From: an uncultured Selenomonadaceae bacterium
GTDB lineage: Bacteria > Bacillota > Negativicutes > Selenomonadales > Selenomonadaceae
Assembly (NCBI GenBank): GCA_905236145.1
Contig: CAJOOE010000110.1
Span: 1 to 15,360 of the forward strand
Length of the DNA: 15,360 nucleotides
Reading direction: 5' to 3'
Below, in pieces: positions 1 to 7,177 of the stretch. The notes below the pieces were generated by a model. The model searched no databases, was not told the origin of the DNA, and was given only the letters and a program-made list of their open reading frames with translations. How positions within the stretch are numbered: position 1 is the stretch's first letter; every line of letters starts with the position of its first letter. Position numbers and translations under genes: made by a program.

Positions 1-1621
1 CGGCCGCCTCAATCGCCGCATCACTTCCCAAAGCCCCCATCGCAATTCCGATATCTGCACGGCTCAAGACCGGAGCGTCGTTTATTCCGTCGCCGACGAA
101 AGCAACTTTGTCTTTCGTTTCGCTCAAAATTTTTTCAAACTTCTCCACCTTGTCGGTCGGCAAAAGTTCCGAGTAAAATTCTTTTATTCCGAGTTCGCCG
201 GAAACTTTTTCGGCAACTTGTTTTGAATCGCCGGTAAGCATTATCAATCTTTCCGCACCGGCGGCTTTTATTTTGTCGCAAGCCTCTTTTGCGTAAGGTT
301 TCAGAACGTCCGCAATTATCACATGACCGGCATATTTCCCGTTTATCGCGACGTGAATTGTCGTCCCCGCCAAATGACATGGGTGCGGCGTCGCTCCGAC
401 GGAGTGCATAAACTTTTCATTGCCGACGCAGACAATATCCCCGTTCACTTTTGCCCGAACGCCTTTACCGGCAATTTCTTCGACTTCTTCGACTTTGCAA
501 TCGTCCGACTCATGCGGATAAGCCTTCCGGAGTGAGGCGGCTATCGGGTGAGTCGAATACCTTTCGACATGGGCGGTCAAGTGCAAAAGGTCTTCCCGGT
601 CGATTATTTCCGGGTGGACGGCGGCGACTTCAAAAACGCCTTTCGTCAAAGTCCCGGTCTTGTCGGTCACTACGGTTTTTACTTTCGACAGAGTTTCAAG
701 GTAATTTGAACCTTTAATCAAAATTCCTTCGCGACTTGCCCCGCCGAGTCCCGCAAAGAAACTGAGCGGAATACTTATCACCAACGCACAGGGACAACTT
801 ATAACCAAAAAAATCAAAGCACGGTAAACCCAAGTTGACCAATCGCCGGTTGCAAGGGAAGGAATTATCGCCAGAGCGAGAGCGGAAACAACGACGGCGG
901 GCGTGTAAATCCGGGCAAATTTCGTTATAAAATTTTCCGACTTCGATTTTAAAGAACTTGCATTTTCGACCAACTCCAAAATTTTCGCGGCTGTCGATTC
1001 GTCAAATTCTTTTGTCGTCCGGATTTTCAAAACGCCGTTAATATTTATGCTCCCGCTCAAAACTTCATCTCCGGGCTTGACATCGCGGGGCAGACTTTCG
1101 CCGGTCAATGCTCCGGTGTTCAAACTTGAAACGCCGTCAATTATAACGCCGTCAATCGGAATTTTTTCGCCCGGCTTAACCACAATCGTCGTACCCGGTT
1201 CCACTTCGTCCGGCTCGACTTGCTCAATTCCGTTTTCCGTTTCTATATTCGCGTAGTCCGGGCAAATGTTCATCAAGTCCGTGATATTTTTTCTGCTCTT
1301 TCCGACGGCGTAAGACTGAAACCATTCGCCGATTTGATAAAAGAGCATGACCGCGACCGCCTCGCTGTAATCCCCGTCCTCGTAAATCGCAAGTGCAATC
1401 GCTCCCAAAGTCGCAATCGCCATCAAAAGACTTTCGTCAAAGGCACGAAGGTTTTTCACACCCTTGCCGGCTTTAATCAAAATGTCGTAACCTATTATGA
1501 GGTAAGGGACAAGGTACAAAAAAAACTTCGCCTTGCCTTCAAAATCGGTAAAGGCAAGGGCAATCATCAACGCCGACGTTATTAAAATCCGGACAAGATT
1601 TTTTTTTTGCTTTTCGTTCAT
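1..1621 (-). CDS. Heavy-metal P1B-type ATPase, Zn/Cd/Pb class (3' end outside window)
   Basis: ATP-driven metal exporter of the inner membrane. The frame stays open from an ATG at 1621 to base 1 (540 codons), so the C-terminal end lies beyond the left edge. Seen in order: N-terminal hydrophobic segments; an actuator region with a T-G-E-S motif; the metal-site motif C-P-C-A-L-V-I-S at residues 276-283 in a membrane helix; the phosphorylated D-K-T-G-T-L-T at 320-326; the P1B hallmark His358-Pro359; T-G-D; and G-D-G-I-N-D-A-P at 510-517. CPCALVIS followed by Ile-Pro is typical of ZntA/CadA-like Zn/Cd/Pb pumps, whereas copper pumps usually have CPCALGLATP; the substrate is therefore inferred. It lacks an N-terminal CxxC domain. 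The gene immediately upstream supplies one, and its stop overlaps this start (ATGA), so the two are probably translationally coupled. Confidence 0.95.
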   Translation of the reverse strand, partial: MNEKQKKNLVRILITSALMIALAFTDFEGKAKFFLYLVPYLIIGYDILIKAGKGVKNLRAFDESLLMAIATLGAIALAIYEDGDYSEAVAVMLFYQIGEWFQSYAVGKSRKNITDLMNICPDYANIETENGIEQVEPDEVEPGTTIVVKPGEKIPIDGVIIDGVSSLNTGALTGESLPRDVKPGDEVLSGSININGVLKIRTTKEFDESTAAKILELVENASSLKSKSENFITKFARIYTPAVVVSALALAIIPSLATGDWSTWVYRALIFLVISCPCALVISIPLSFFAGLGGASREGILIKGSNYLETLSKVKTVVTDKTGTLTKGVFEVAAVHPEIIDREDLLHLTAHVERYSTHPIAASLRKAYPHESDDCKVEEVEEIAGKGVRAKVNGDIVCVGNEKFMHSVGATPHPCHLAGTTIHVAINGKYAGHVIIADVLKPYAKEACDKIKAAGAERLIMLTGDSKQVAEKVSGELGIKEFYSELLPTDKVEKFEKILSETKDKVAFVGDGINDAPVLSRADIGIAMGALGSDAAIEAA

Positions 1622-1836
1622 AATAAAATCTCGCAATCGCTTTCAACTTTTTTGCAGTTTTCGCGGACTCTTTCCATGACCTCCGCCGGCTCCCTGCCGT
1701 CCTCAAATTCCACTTTCATTTTCAACATCATAAAATTCACCGATGCATCTTTAACGCCGTCTGTTTTTTTTGCCGCCTCCTCCATGAGATTTGCACAGTT
1801 CGCACAGTCCACGTCAATTTTATAAGTCTTTTTCAT
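1618..1836 (-). CDS. Small heavy-metal-associated (HMA) domain protein
   Basis: A 72-residue protein of the HMA/CopZ-like ferredoxin-fold family. The metal-binding Asp-Cys-Ala-Asn-Cys-Ala motif (CxxC) sits near residues 10-15, and the length matches one beta-alpha-beta-beta-alpha-beta domain. It starts at an ATG preceded by AAGGAAGTG (1854-1846) at 9-nt spacing, and its stop overlaps the ATPase start by ATGA. It probably acts as the detached N-terminal metal-binding domain, or as a metallochaperone, of the downstream P1B ATPase. No ArsR- or MerR-type regulator lies beside it, and I could not find a convincing operator in the 245 bases upstream. Confidence 0.88.
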   Translation of the reverse strand: MKKTYKIDVDCANCANLMEEAAKKTDGVKDASVNFMMLKMKVEFEDGREPAEVMERVRENCKKVESDCEILL

Positions 1837-1899
1837 TTATCTAAACACTTCCTTGAAAAAAATTTTCTTCGCTCCTGTTTTCGACGCAGTGAAAGTATT

Positions 1900-1925
1900 A
1901 CCTGCCAAAATTTTGAAACTCGTTA
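1900..1925 (-). repeat. Possible degenerate relative of the 32-bp intergenic repeat
   Basis: Upstream of the HMA gene, the minus strand reads TTCAAAATTTTGGCAGG, which resembles the 3' half of the exact repeat at 2008-2039 and 12899-12930 (TTGAAAATTTGGCAGA). The region is AT-rich, so the similarity may be chance. Confidence 0.25.
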
Positions 1926-2007
1926 TCATTAAAATTTTTCAACGCTCCGATTAAATTTGAAAATCCGGACGGGGACAAACTTTTTCAAATTCCAAAATTG
2001 TATTTTC

Positions 2008-2039
2008 TTGCAGGGGAATTGAAAATTTGGCAGAAAAAA
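2008..2039 (+). repeat. 32-bp intergenic repeat, copy 1
   Basis: An exact 32-base match to the minus strand at 12930-12899. It begins TTGCAGGGGAATTG and ends TTTGGCAGAAAAAA, and the match extends 4 further T bases upstream after one mismatch. It ends 42 bases before the start of the exported-protein gene. It reads in frame into that gene as Gly-Glu-Leu-Lys-Ile-Trp-Gln-Lys-Lys. Copy 2 stands in the same frame relation to its downstream gene. Confidence 0.85.
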
Positions 2040-2081
2040 CACTCCGAAAACAGTTTGAAATTTAAGGAGTCAGATATTTTT

Positions 2082-2864
2082 ATGAAACTTGTCAATGAAA
2101 TTGCAATTTTGGCGACGGCGTTAAATTTTGTCGGTACAAGTGTTGCATTTGCCGCACCGGAAGATAACGAATTGTCGATAATGGCGGCGGATCAGGACGA
2201 TGCAATTTCCGAAAATACGGAAGATGTAAGAATTTATTCGCCGGAGCAAACAATTCAACCGCCGGCAATTTCCGAGCCCGGAACGCCGGAGCAAACAATT
2301 CAACCGCCGGAGAATTTGCCGGAAATTTCCGCACCGTTGAAAATCGATCCGATAATCCCGGCGGAAATCCCGGCGGAAAATGTTACAATGCCGGACGAGC
2401 AACCCGTTATCGCGGGCATGCCCAATCCGCTGACGCAACACGCGACTTTTGAATCTCTGGCAAAGGCGGTGAATTTCGTTCCCCTCTACATTCCGAAAAA
2501 ATCCGGGTATTCGGTAAGCGGTTACACTTCCATAGCGTCAAAGACCGCTCAAATAGATTACGGGCGGCGTTGGGAGCCTGAGGTTTCTTTGAGCGTAAGG
2601 ACTTACAAGCGGGCGAAGGACGAGCCTTTGCAGGACATCAGCGGAGTACACGGCGTAAAGTGGAGAGTCGATACTTCGACAGGCACGACGGTTTTTATAG
2701 CGAAAGTTGACGAAGTTACTCAAGCGGCGGCTTGGGCTGTCGGGCAATACACTTTTTCAGCCGTCGCGAAAAATCTTTCCTTCGCCGGTTTCCATGCACT
2801 GATTGCCGATGAACTTGTCGATATGTCAGCTCATTATTTTATTGATTTTGAAACGACGAATTAA
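2082..2864 (+). CDS. Exported proline-rich protein with DUF4367-like C-terminal domain
   Basis: 260 residues from the ATG at 2082, which has TAAGGAG (2063-2069) 12 nt upstream. The frame is open back to 1998, but that part lies in the intergenic repeat and has no ribosome site. Residues 1-24 look like a signal peptide: Lys2, a hydrophobic stretch, and V-A-F-A before the next Ala-Pro. Residues ~25-115 are acidic and rich in Pro and Glu and contain two copies of P-E-Q-T-I-Q-P-P, a flexible linker or wall-spanning region. Residues ~120-260 form a compact domain with alternating beta-like strands and an A-A-W-A-V-G-Q-Y-T-F-S core. This resembles the DUF4367 type of extracytoplasmic domain, though I rate that assignment only moderate. 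It is a single-gene unit convergent with metH. Its function is unknown. Confidence 0.8.
   Translation: MKLVNEIAILATALNFVGTSVAFAAPEDNELSIMAADQDDAISENTEDVRIYSPEQTIQPPAISEPGTPEQTIQPPENLPEISAPLKIDPIIPAEIPAENVTMPDEQPVIAGMPNPLTQHATFESLAKAVNFVPLYIPKKSGYSVSGYTSIASKTAQIDYGRRWEPEVSLSVRTYKRAKDEPLQDISGVHGVKWRVDTSTGTTVFIAKVDEVTQAAAWAVGQYTFSAVAKNLSFAGFHALIADELVDMSAHYFIDFETTN
2239..2310 (+). repeat. In-frame 27-bp direct repeat within the Pro-rich linker
   Basis: Two exact 27-base copies, at 2239-2265 and 2284-2310, are offset by 45 bases (15 codons). Each encodes T/S-P-E-Q-T-I-Q-P-P. The unit length is a multiple of three, so copy number could change without shifting the frame. Confidence 0.9.
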
Positions 2865-2960
2865 GGTGGAAAGTGGAAAGGTGAAAAGGTGAAAAGGTGA
2901 AAAGGTGGAAAGTGGAAAGTGGAAAGGTGGAAAGTAAAAAGGTGGAAAGTGGAAAGTAAA
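2863..2960 (+). repeat. Purine-rich short-period tandem repeat (GGTGAAAA / GTGGAAA units)
   Basis: About 95 bases directly after the stop codon are almost wholly A and G on the plus strand, with T at regular intervals. Three GGTGAAAA octamers in a row are flanked by GTGGAAA heptamers and mixed units. It lies in the short gap between two convergent genes. Its right end forms the left arm of the hairpin at 2939-2975. Confidence 0.88.
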
Positions 2961-2975
2961 GACACTTTCCACCTT
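2936..2975 (-). terminator. Intrinsic terminator for metH (hairpin shared with the convergent gene)
   Basis: A perfect 13-bp inverted repeat: AAGGTGGAAAGTG at 2939-2951 and CACTTTCCACCTT at 2963-2975, with an 11-base loop. On the minus strand the stem runs straight into five T residues (2940-2936), as expected of a Rho-independent terminator 25 bases after the metH stop. On the plus strand the nearest T run (2991-2997) lies 15 bases beyond the stem, so termination in that direction is less certain. Confidence 0.72.
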
Positions 2976-3000
2976 GCAAACCTCTCCGGCTTTTTTTGTG

Positions 3001-5400
3001 TCACAAATCGCCGGCTATAATTTTTTTCGCAAGTTTGACCGCCCGGACTCCGTCCTTTGCATAAGCGTCCGCCCCCGCAGAATCGGCATATTCGCGGGTC
3101 AATGCCGCACCGCCGACCATAATTTTTGCCCGACTTCCCGCAGATTTCAAATCCGAAATTACTTTGTCAATCTGCGTCATTGTAGTGGTCATCAAAGCAC
3201 AAAGTCCGACAATGTCCGCATCGTTTTCAATCGCAGCCCGGACAATTTCCGCAGAATCCACATCTTTGCCCAAGTCTATCAAATTAAATCCCGCGTTTGC
3301 CAAAAGTGCGCCGACGATATTTTTTCCGAGATCGTGAACATCGCCTTTGACCGTCGCAATTACAAAAGTCCCTTCCTTCTTCACTTCCCGTGCAGGCAGA
3401 ATTTCTTTCAGCCTGTCGAAAGCCTTTTTCATTGTTTCGGCGGAAAGCATGACCTGCGGCAGAAAAACTTTTCCCGCTCCGAAATCTTCCCCGATCTCAT
3501 TCATCGCGTCGGTCATTTTCCCGGTAATTTCGTCCGGATTTCTTCCCTCACTCAACGCCTTTTCAATCAGCCCGGAAATTTCATCTTTCGCCCCTTCGAC
3601 AATCGCATTTTTTATCGCGGCGACGGAATCGGAATTTTCTGCGGCGGATTTTTTTTCTGCGGAATTGAAAGTTATCGAGCCGCTCATTTGTCCGAGTTTG
3701 CTGAAATTCAAACCGTTCGGATCTTCTCCCAAAAGTGCGGCTGAGGCTTTTAAAGCATTTTGCATAAATTCGTCGTAAGGATTCATGATGGGAGCGTCCA
3801 AACCGGCGGCAAGGCACATTGCAAAGAATGTTGAATTTATCAGCGGTCGGTTGGGAAGTCCGAAAGAAATGTTGCTCAAGCCCATTGTCGAAGGATAACC
3901 GAATTTTTCCCGGTAAAGTTTCAAAGTTTTCAAAACTTCCCTGCAAGCGGTCGCGTCTGCCGAAATCGTCATGACCAGAGCGTCAAGCAGAAAATCCCCG
4001 TCTTGAAGTCCGGCACTTTTCGCCGCAGAAATAATTTTTTCCGCAACTTCAACCCTGTCCTCTCCGGTTTTCGGTACGCCTTTTTCCGTCAGCGGCAAAA
4101 CCAAAATCGCCGCACCGTATTTTTTGGCAAGCGGAAGAAATTTTTCAATCCTGTCCGGCTCGTAACTTACCGAATTTATCAAAGCACGTCCGGGAAAGGC
4201 ACGAAGTCCCGCTTCCAACGCTTTAAAGTCGCCGGTGTCTATTGAGATCGGAGCGTCGGTAATTTGCGAAATTTCCCGGACAGCCCGCTCCATGACTTCC
4301 GCTTGATTTATTCCCCCGACTCCCATATTCACGTCCAAAATTTTCGCACCGGCTTTAACCTGATTGACGGCATCTTTTTTCACGGTCAGCAGGGAACCTT
4401 CGCGAATTTCGGCGGCAAGTTTTTTTCTGCCGGTCGGATTTATTCTTTCGCCTATCAAAGCCGTCGGCAAATCTTTGTCAATTTCAACCGTCCTGCTCCG
4501 ACTTGCAAGAATAAGTTTTCGCGGCAAAATTTTTCTCTCCGGAATTTCGCAATTTTTCACGGCGGCGGCAAGTTCCCCGATATGTTCCGGCGAAGTCCCG
4601 CAACAGCCGCCCAAAAAAGTCGCTCCGGCTTGAACGAGTTTTACGCCCCAACTTCCGAAAGTTTTTGCGTCCATCGGAAATTTTGTAACGCCGTTTTCGA
4701 GGTAAGGCATGCCGGCATTGGGTTGCACGCTGACCGGAACGCGACAATTTTCAGCCAAAATTTTCACGACCGGCACAAGCTGCTCCGGTCCGAGCGAACA
4801 ATTTACGCCGATAATATCCGCTCCCATCGCGTCCAAAATTACCGCCGCAGATTTCGGATCCGTCCCGGTAACCGTCCTGCCGTCCTCACTGTAAGAAAGT
4901 TGACAAATTACCGGCAAATTGCAAGCGTCGTGTGCGGCAAGGAGAGCCGCCCGCATTTCCTGAATGTCAATGCAAGTTTCTATTATCAGAAAATCCGCTC
5001 CGGCATCGGCAAGAGCCTGCGACTGTTCAAAGAAATTTTTGTAAGCCGTTTCAAAATCCAAATCGCCGAGCGGGAAAATAAATTTTCCGGTCGGGCCCAT
5101 TGAGCCGGCAATTTTTGCCCGCCCTTCGACCGCTTCTTTTGCAATTTTCACCGCCGCGAAATTTAATTCCCGTGTCCTGTCGGAAATTCCGTAATGCTCC
5201 AATTTCAAACTTCCCGCACCGAAAGTATTTGTTTCGACGATATTCGATCCGGCATCGACATACGCCCGGTGAATTTTTTTCACGACTTCCGGCATTTCGA
5301 CGTTCATAAGTTCCGGACAGGCTCCCGGTTTGAGTCCGCCGGCTTGCAACATTGTCCCCATTGCCCCGTCAAAAATTTGTATTTTATTTTCAAATTTCAA
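3001..5400 (-). CDS. metH: Cobalamin-dependent methionine synthase (no reactivation domain)
   Basis: Transfers the methyl group of 5-methyltetrahydrofolate to homocysteine through a B12 cofactor in the cytoplasm. Domains in order: homocysteine methyltransferase (~1-290), with zinc ligands Cys201 (V-N-C-S) and Cys266-Cys267 (G-G-C-C-G); pterin-binding (~320-560), with G-E-R-I-N-P-T-G and D-V-N-M-G; B12 cap; and B12-binding, with D-V-H-D-L-G (His689 the axial ligand) and a V-G-G-A motif. The C-terminal AdoMet-binding reactivation domain of E. coli-type MetH is absent, as in many Firmicutes, so reactivation would need a separate protein. Start: I chose the TTG at 5400, 8 nt after GGGAG (5413-5409), giving 799 residues. 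Earlier in-frame starts (5487, 5445) fall in the preceding terminator or on the promoter -10. A GTG at 5409 is the alternative. Confidence 0.96.
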   Translation of the reverse strand: MKFENKIQIFDGAMGTMLQAGGLKPGACPELMNVEMPEVVKKIHRAYVDAGSNIVETNTFGAGSLKLEHYGISDRTRELNFAAVKIAKEAVEGRAKIAGSMGPTGKFIFPLGDLDFETAYKNFFEQSQALADAGADFLIIETCIDIQEMRAALLAAHDACNLPVICQLSYSEDGRTVTGTDPKSAAVILDAMGADIIGVNCSLGPEQLVPVVKILAENCRVPVSVQPNAGMPYLENGVTKFPMDAKTFGSWGVKLVQAGATFLGGCCGTSPEHIGELAAAVKNCEIPERKILPRKLILASRSRTVEIDKDLPTALIGERINPTGRKKLAAEIREGSLLTVKKDAVNQVKAGAKILDVNMGVGGINQAEVMERAVREISQITDAPISIDTGDFKALEAGLRAFPGRALINSVSYEPDRIEKFLPLAKKYGAAILVLPLTEKGVPKTGEDRVEVAEKIISAAKSAGLQDGDFLLDALVMTISADATACREVLKTLKLYREKFGYPSTMGLSNISFGLPNRPLINSTFFAMCLAAGLDAPIMNPYDEFMQNALKASAALLGEDPNGLNFSKLGQMSGSITFNSAEKKSAAENSDSVAAIKNAIVEGAKDEISGLIEKALSEGRNPDEITGKMTDAMNEIGEDFGAGKVFLPQVMLSAETMKKAFDRLKEILPAREVKKEGTFVIATVKGDVHDLGKNIVGALLANAGFNLIDLGKDVDSAEIVRAAIENDADIVGLCALMTTTMTQIDKVISDLKSAGSRAKIMVGGAALTREYADSAGADAYAKDGVRAVKLAKKIIAGDL

Positions 5401-5443
5401 TTCAATCACTCCCGGAATAATTCTGACTTGCCAAAACGCTGAC

Positions 5444-5474
5444 ATTATAGCACAAAAAAATTGATACCCCGCAA
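5444..5474 (-). promoter_or_regulatory. metH promoter with extended -10
   Basis: The minus strand carries TGTGCTATAAT (5454-5444), a consensus -10 with a TGTGn extension. A weak TTGCGG (5474-5469) lies at 19-bp spacing, so recognition probably relies on the extended -10. Transcription would begin near 5437, about 37 bases before the TTG start. That leaves no room for a B12 or SAM riboswitch. Confidence 0.7.
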
Positions 5475-5495
5475 TTATTTTGTGCAAGGCATCAA
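5454..5495 (-). terminator. Intrinsic terminator of ftsZ
   Basis: On the minus strand, TTGATGCCTTGC (5495-5484) pairs with GCGGGGTATCAA (5472-5461) over 12 bp, including three G-U pairs, across an 11-base loop. Seven T residues follow (5460-5454). It lies 25 bases after the ftsZ stop, and its T run abuts the metH extended -10. Confidence 0.75.
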
Positions 5496-5520
5496 TTCAA
5501 AAAAATTTTTTAAAAATTTT

Positions 5521-6687
5521 TCAACGTTTGTTTCTCATCCAAATCGGAATCAAATTGCCGAGTCCGGCATCGCCGTCGGAAGATTTTTCCGCCGCCGCCG
5601 GCTTTCTGACTTCCGGAATATTTGTCCCGAAATCCCCGCCGAAATTGCCGAAACGATTGGGAGCCGCCTCCTGCTGTTGTTGAGGCGGTTCGGAAGTTTC
5701 TTTTCTTGCCGGACGCTCAATCGCTTTTTCGTCGTTGAAACGCGTGGCAATAACGGTAACGGTAACCGTATCTCCCAAAGACTCGTCAACGCTTACGCCC
5801 CAGATAATTTCCGCATCGGGGTGAGCCGCCTCTTGGACGGTGGTTGATGCCTCATTGACTTCCATCATAGAGAGGGAATCGGTCGCACCCATAATGTTGA
5901 GCAAAATTCCCCTTGCCCCCTGAATACTTGTTTCAAGGAGCGGCGAATCTATTGCCGCCTTTACCGCGTCAACGGTCGCATTTTCTCCGGACGCCTCGCC
6001 GATACCCATAAGTGCGGAACCGGCATCGCTCATTACGGATTTTACGTCCGCAAAGTCCAGGTTTACAAGACCCGGTACCGCGATCAAGTCAGAAATACCT
6101 TTAACGCCCTGTCTTAAAATATCGTCCGCAATACTGAACGCTTTATTCAAGGGAGTTTTTTTATCGACGACTTGCAAAAGTCTGTCGTTCGGAATCGTTA
6201 TTATCGTGTCCACGTTTCTTTTGAGATTTTCAATTCCGAGTTCGGCATTCTTCTTGCGTTTCGGCCCTTCAAAAGTGAACGGACGGGTAACTACTCCGAC
6301 GGTCAAAGCACCGATTTCTCTGGCACATTCGGCAACAATCGGAGCGGCTCCGGTACCGGTGCCGCCGCCCATTCCGGCAGTGATAAAAACCATATCCGAC
6401 CCGCGAAGAGCGTCGATAATCACTTCCCGACTCTCTTGAGCGGCCTTCTCTCCGATTTCCGGACGGGCCCCCGCTCCGAGTCCGCGAGTCAACTTTTCGC
6501 CGATTTGCATGCGCTTGGGAGCAAGCGCGGTCATCAATGCTTGGGCATCGGTGTTGACCGCTATAAACTCAACGCCTTCCAAGCCCAAAGAGATCATACG
6601 GTTGACGGCATTACCGCCGCCGCCGCCGACTCCGATAACTTTTATTTTTGCAAACCGGTCGACGCCGCTGTTATCCAATTCAAACAC
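5521..6687 (-). CDS. ftsZ: Cell division protein FtsZ
   Basis: Tubulin-like GTPase that forms the division ring. Seen: the N-terminal nucleotide-binding loop K-V-I-G-V-G-G-G-G-G-N; the signature G-G-G-T-G-T-G at residues 107-113; the catalytic T7 loop N-L-D-F-A-D-V-K; a variable Pro/Gln-rich linker; and the C-terminal peptide I-P-I-W-M-R-N-K-R that binds membrane-tethering partners. Start: the frame is open to a TTG at 6711 with an ATG at 6702, but GGAGG (6701-6697) overlaps that ATG and sits 8 nt before a GTG at 6687. Starting there gives 388 residues and an N-terminus (VFELDNSGVDRFAKIKVIG) like that of other FtsZ proteins. It follows sbp in the same direction. ftsA, often found between them in Firmicutes, is absent here. 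Confidence 0.97.
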   Translation of the reverse strand: MFELDNSGVDRFAKIKVIGVGGGGGNAVNRMISLGLEGVEFIAVNTDAQALMTALAPKRMQIGEKLTRGLGAGARPEIGEKAAQESREVIIDALRGSDMVFITAGMGGGTGTGAAPIVAECAREIGALTVGVVTRPFTFEGPKRKKNAELGIENLKRNVDTIITIPNDRLLQVVDKKTPLNKAFSIADDILRQGVKGISDLIAVPGLVNLDFADVKSVMSDAGSALMGIGEASGENATVDAVKAAIDSPLLETSIQGARGILLNIMGATDSLSMMEVNEASTTVQEAAHPDAEIIWGVSVDESLGDTVTVTVIATRFNDEKAIERPARKETSEPPQQQQEAAPNRFGNFGGDFGTNIPEVRKPAAAEKSSDGDAGLGNLIPIWMRNKR

Positions 6688-6746
6688 ATTCCCGGCCTCC
6701 ATATCTTTCAAAAATTTTTTGTCCGTAAAGGTTTCCCGCGTATTTT

Positions 6747-6776
6747 ACTATAAAATTTTGCTTTATGCTATAGCAA
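6747..6776 (-). promoter_or_regulatory. Likely ftsZ promoter
   Basis: On the minus strand, TTGCTA (6776-6771) and TATAGT (6752-6747) are separated by 18 bp, with the start expected near 6740. The -35 overlaps a perfect 10-bp palindrome, TGCTATAGCA (6766-6775), which could be an operator or chance. Confidence 0.45.
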
Positions 6777-6796
6777 CAAAAAAAAAATCGAAAATT

Positions 6797-7129
6797 TCAG
6801 TTTGCTTTCATTAAATTCTTTCTCAAATCGGCAAAATTTTTAAAAATCCCGTAACCGAAAACCGGAAAAATCGCGTAATAAAAGTCCGTTCCGAAACAAT
6901 CGCCGGCGTAAACCAAAAGCAACGCCAAAAATGTATTTGAAATAAAACCGGACACAAAAAGAGCATCGTCAAATTTTCCGATACTCGCGGCTTTCAAACC
7001 GCCGAAAAATGTATTCGATGCAGTAAGGAGAATAACCGAAAATATTTTTGTAAAGTCCGCGATTATGTTTGCGGGAAAAAGGCAACCGCCGATTATGCCG
7101 ATAAGCAAGCCGATGCCGGATTTCAACAA
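6797..7129 (-). CDS. sbp: Small basic protein Sbp (DUF1290 family) membrane protein
   Basis: A 110-residue, very hydrophobic protein with about three membrane segments. It shows the family's pattern: G-L-L-I-G-I-I-G-G near the N-terminus, then F-G-G-L-K-A-A, F-D-D-A-L-F-V-S-G-F, and L-V-Y-A-G-D-x-x-G-x-D-x-Y near the C-terminus. In Bacillus-like genomes sbp lies in the division gene cluster beside ftsA and ftsZ, and here it directly precedes ftsZ; its biochemical role is unknown. Start: TTG at 7129, 9 nt after AGAGGAG (7145-7139); a second TTG follows at 7126. It begins 48 bases after the nrdD stop with no terminator between, so it is probably transcribed with nrdD. Confidence 0.85.
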   Translation of the reverse strand: MLKSGIGLLIGIIGGCLFPANIIADFTKIFSVILLTASNTFFGGLKAASIGKFDDALFVSGFISNTFLALLLVYAGDCFGTDFYYAIFPVFGYGIFKNFADLRKNLMKAN

Positions 7130-7155
7130 AAATTTTCACTCCTCTCAATGTGTCG

Positions 7156-7174
7156 GCCGGTCAGTAATACCGGC
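7156..7174 (-). other. Small stem-loop between nrdD and sbp
   Basis: A 6-bp perfect GC-rich inverted repeat, GCCGGT (7156-7161) and ACCGGC (7169-7174), with a 7-base loop. No T run follows on the minus strand, so it is not an intrinsic terminator. It could act on mRNA stability at the nrdD-sbp junction. Confidence 0.4.
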
Positions 7175-7177
7175 TGT

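Noticed and set aside
1915..1940. Possible Fur-like site (TTAATGATAACGAG on the minus strand) upstream of the HMA gene
   Set aside because: It matches only part of one half of a Fur box and has no symmetrical partner.
3001..5103. Long open frames on the plus strand opposite metH (256 and 279 codons)
   Set aside because: They are antisense to a clear MetH, have no family resemblance and no ribosome sites, and result from the gene's codon composition.
5401..5460. B12 or SAM riboswitch before metH
   Set aside because: The extended -10 at 5444-5454 leaves a leader of about 37 bases and the preceding sequence is the ftsZ terminator.
6519..6650. FtsZ nucleotide-binding loop with five glycines instead of the B. 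subtilis G-G-G-G-N-N
   Set aside because: The same five-glycine form occurs in E. coli FtsZ, so it is normal variation.
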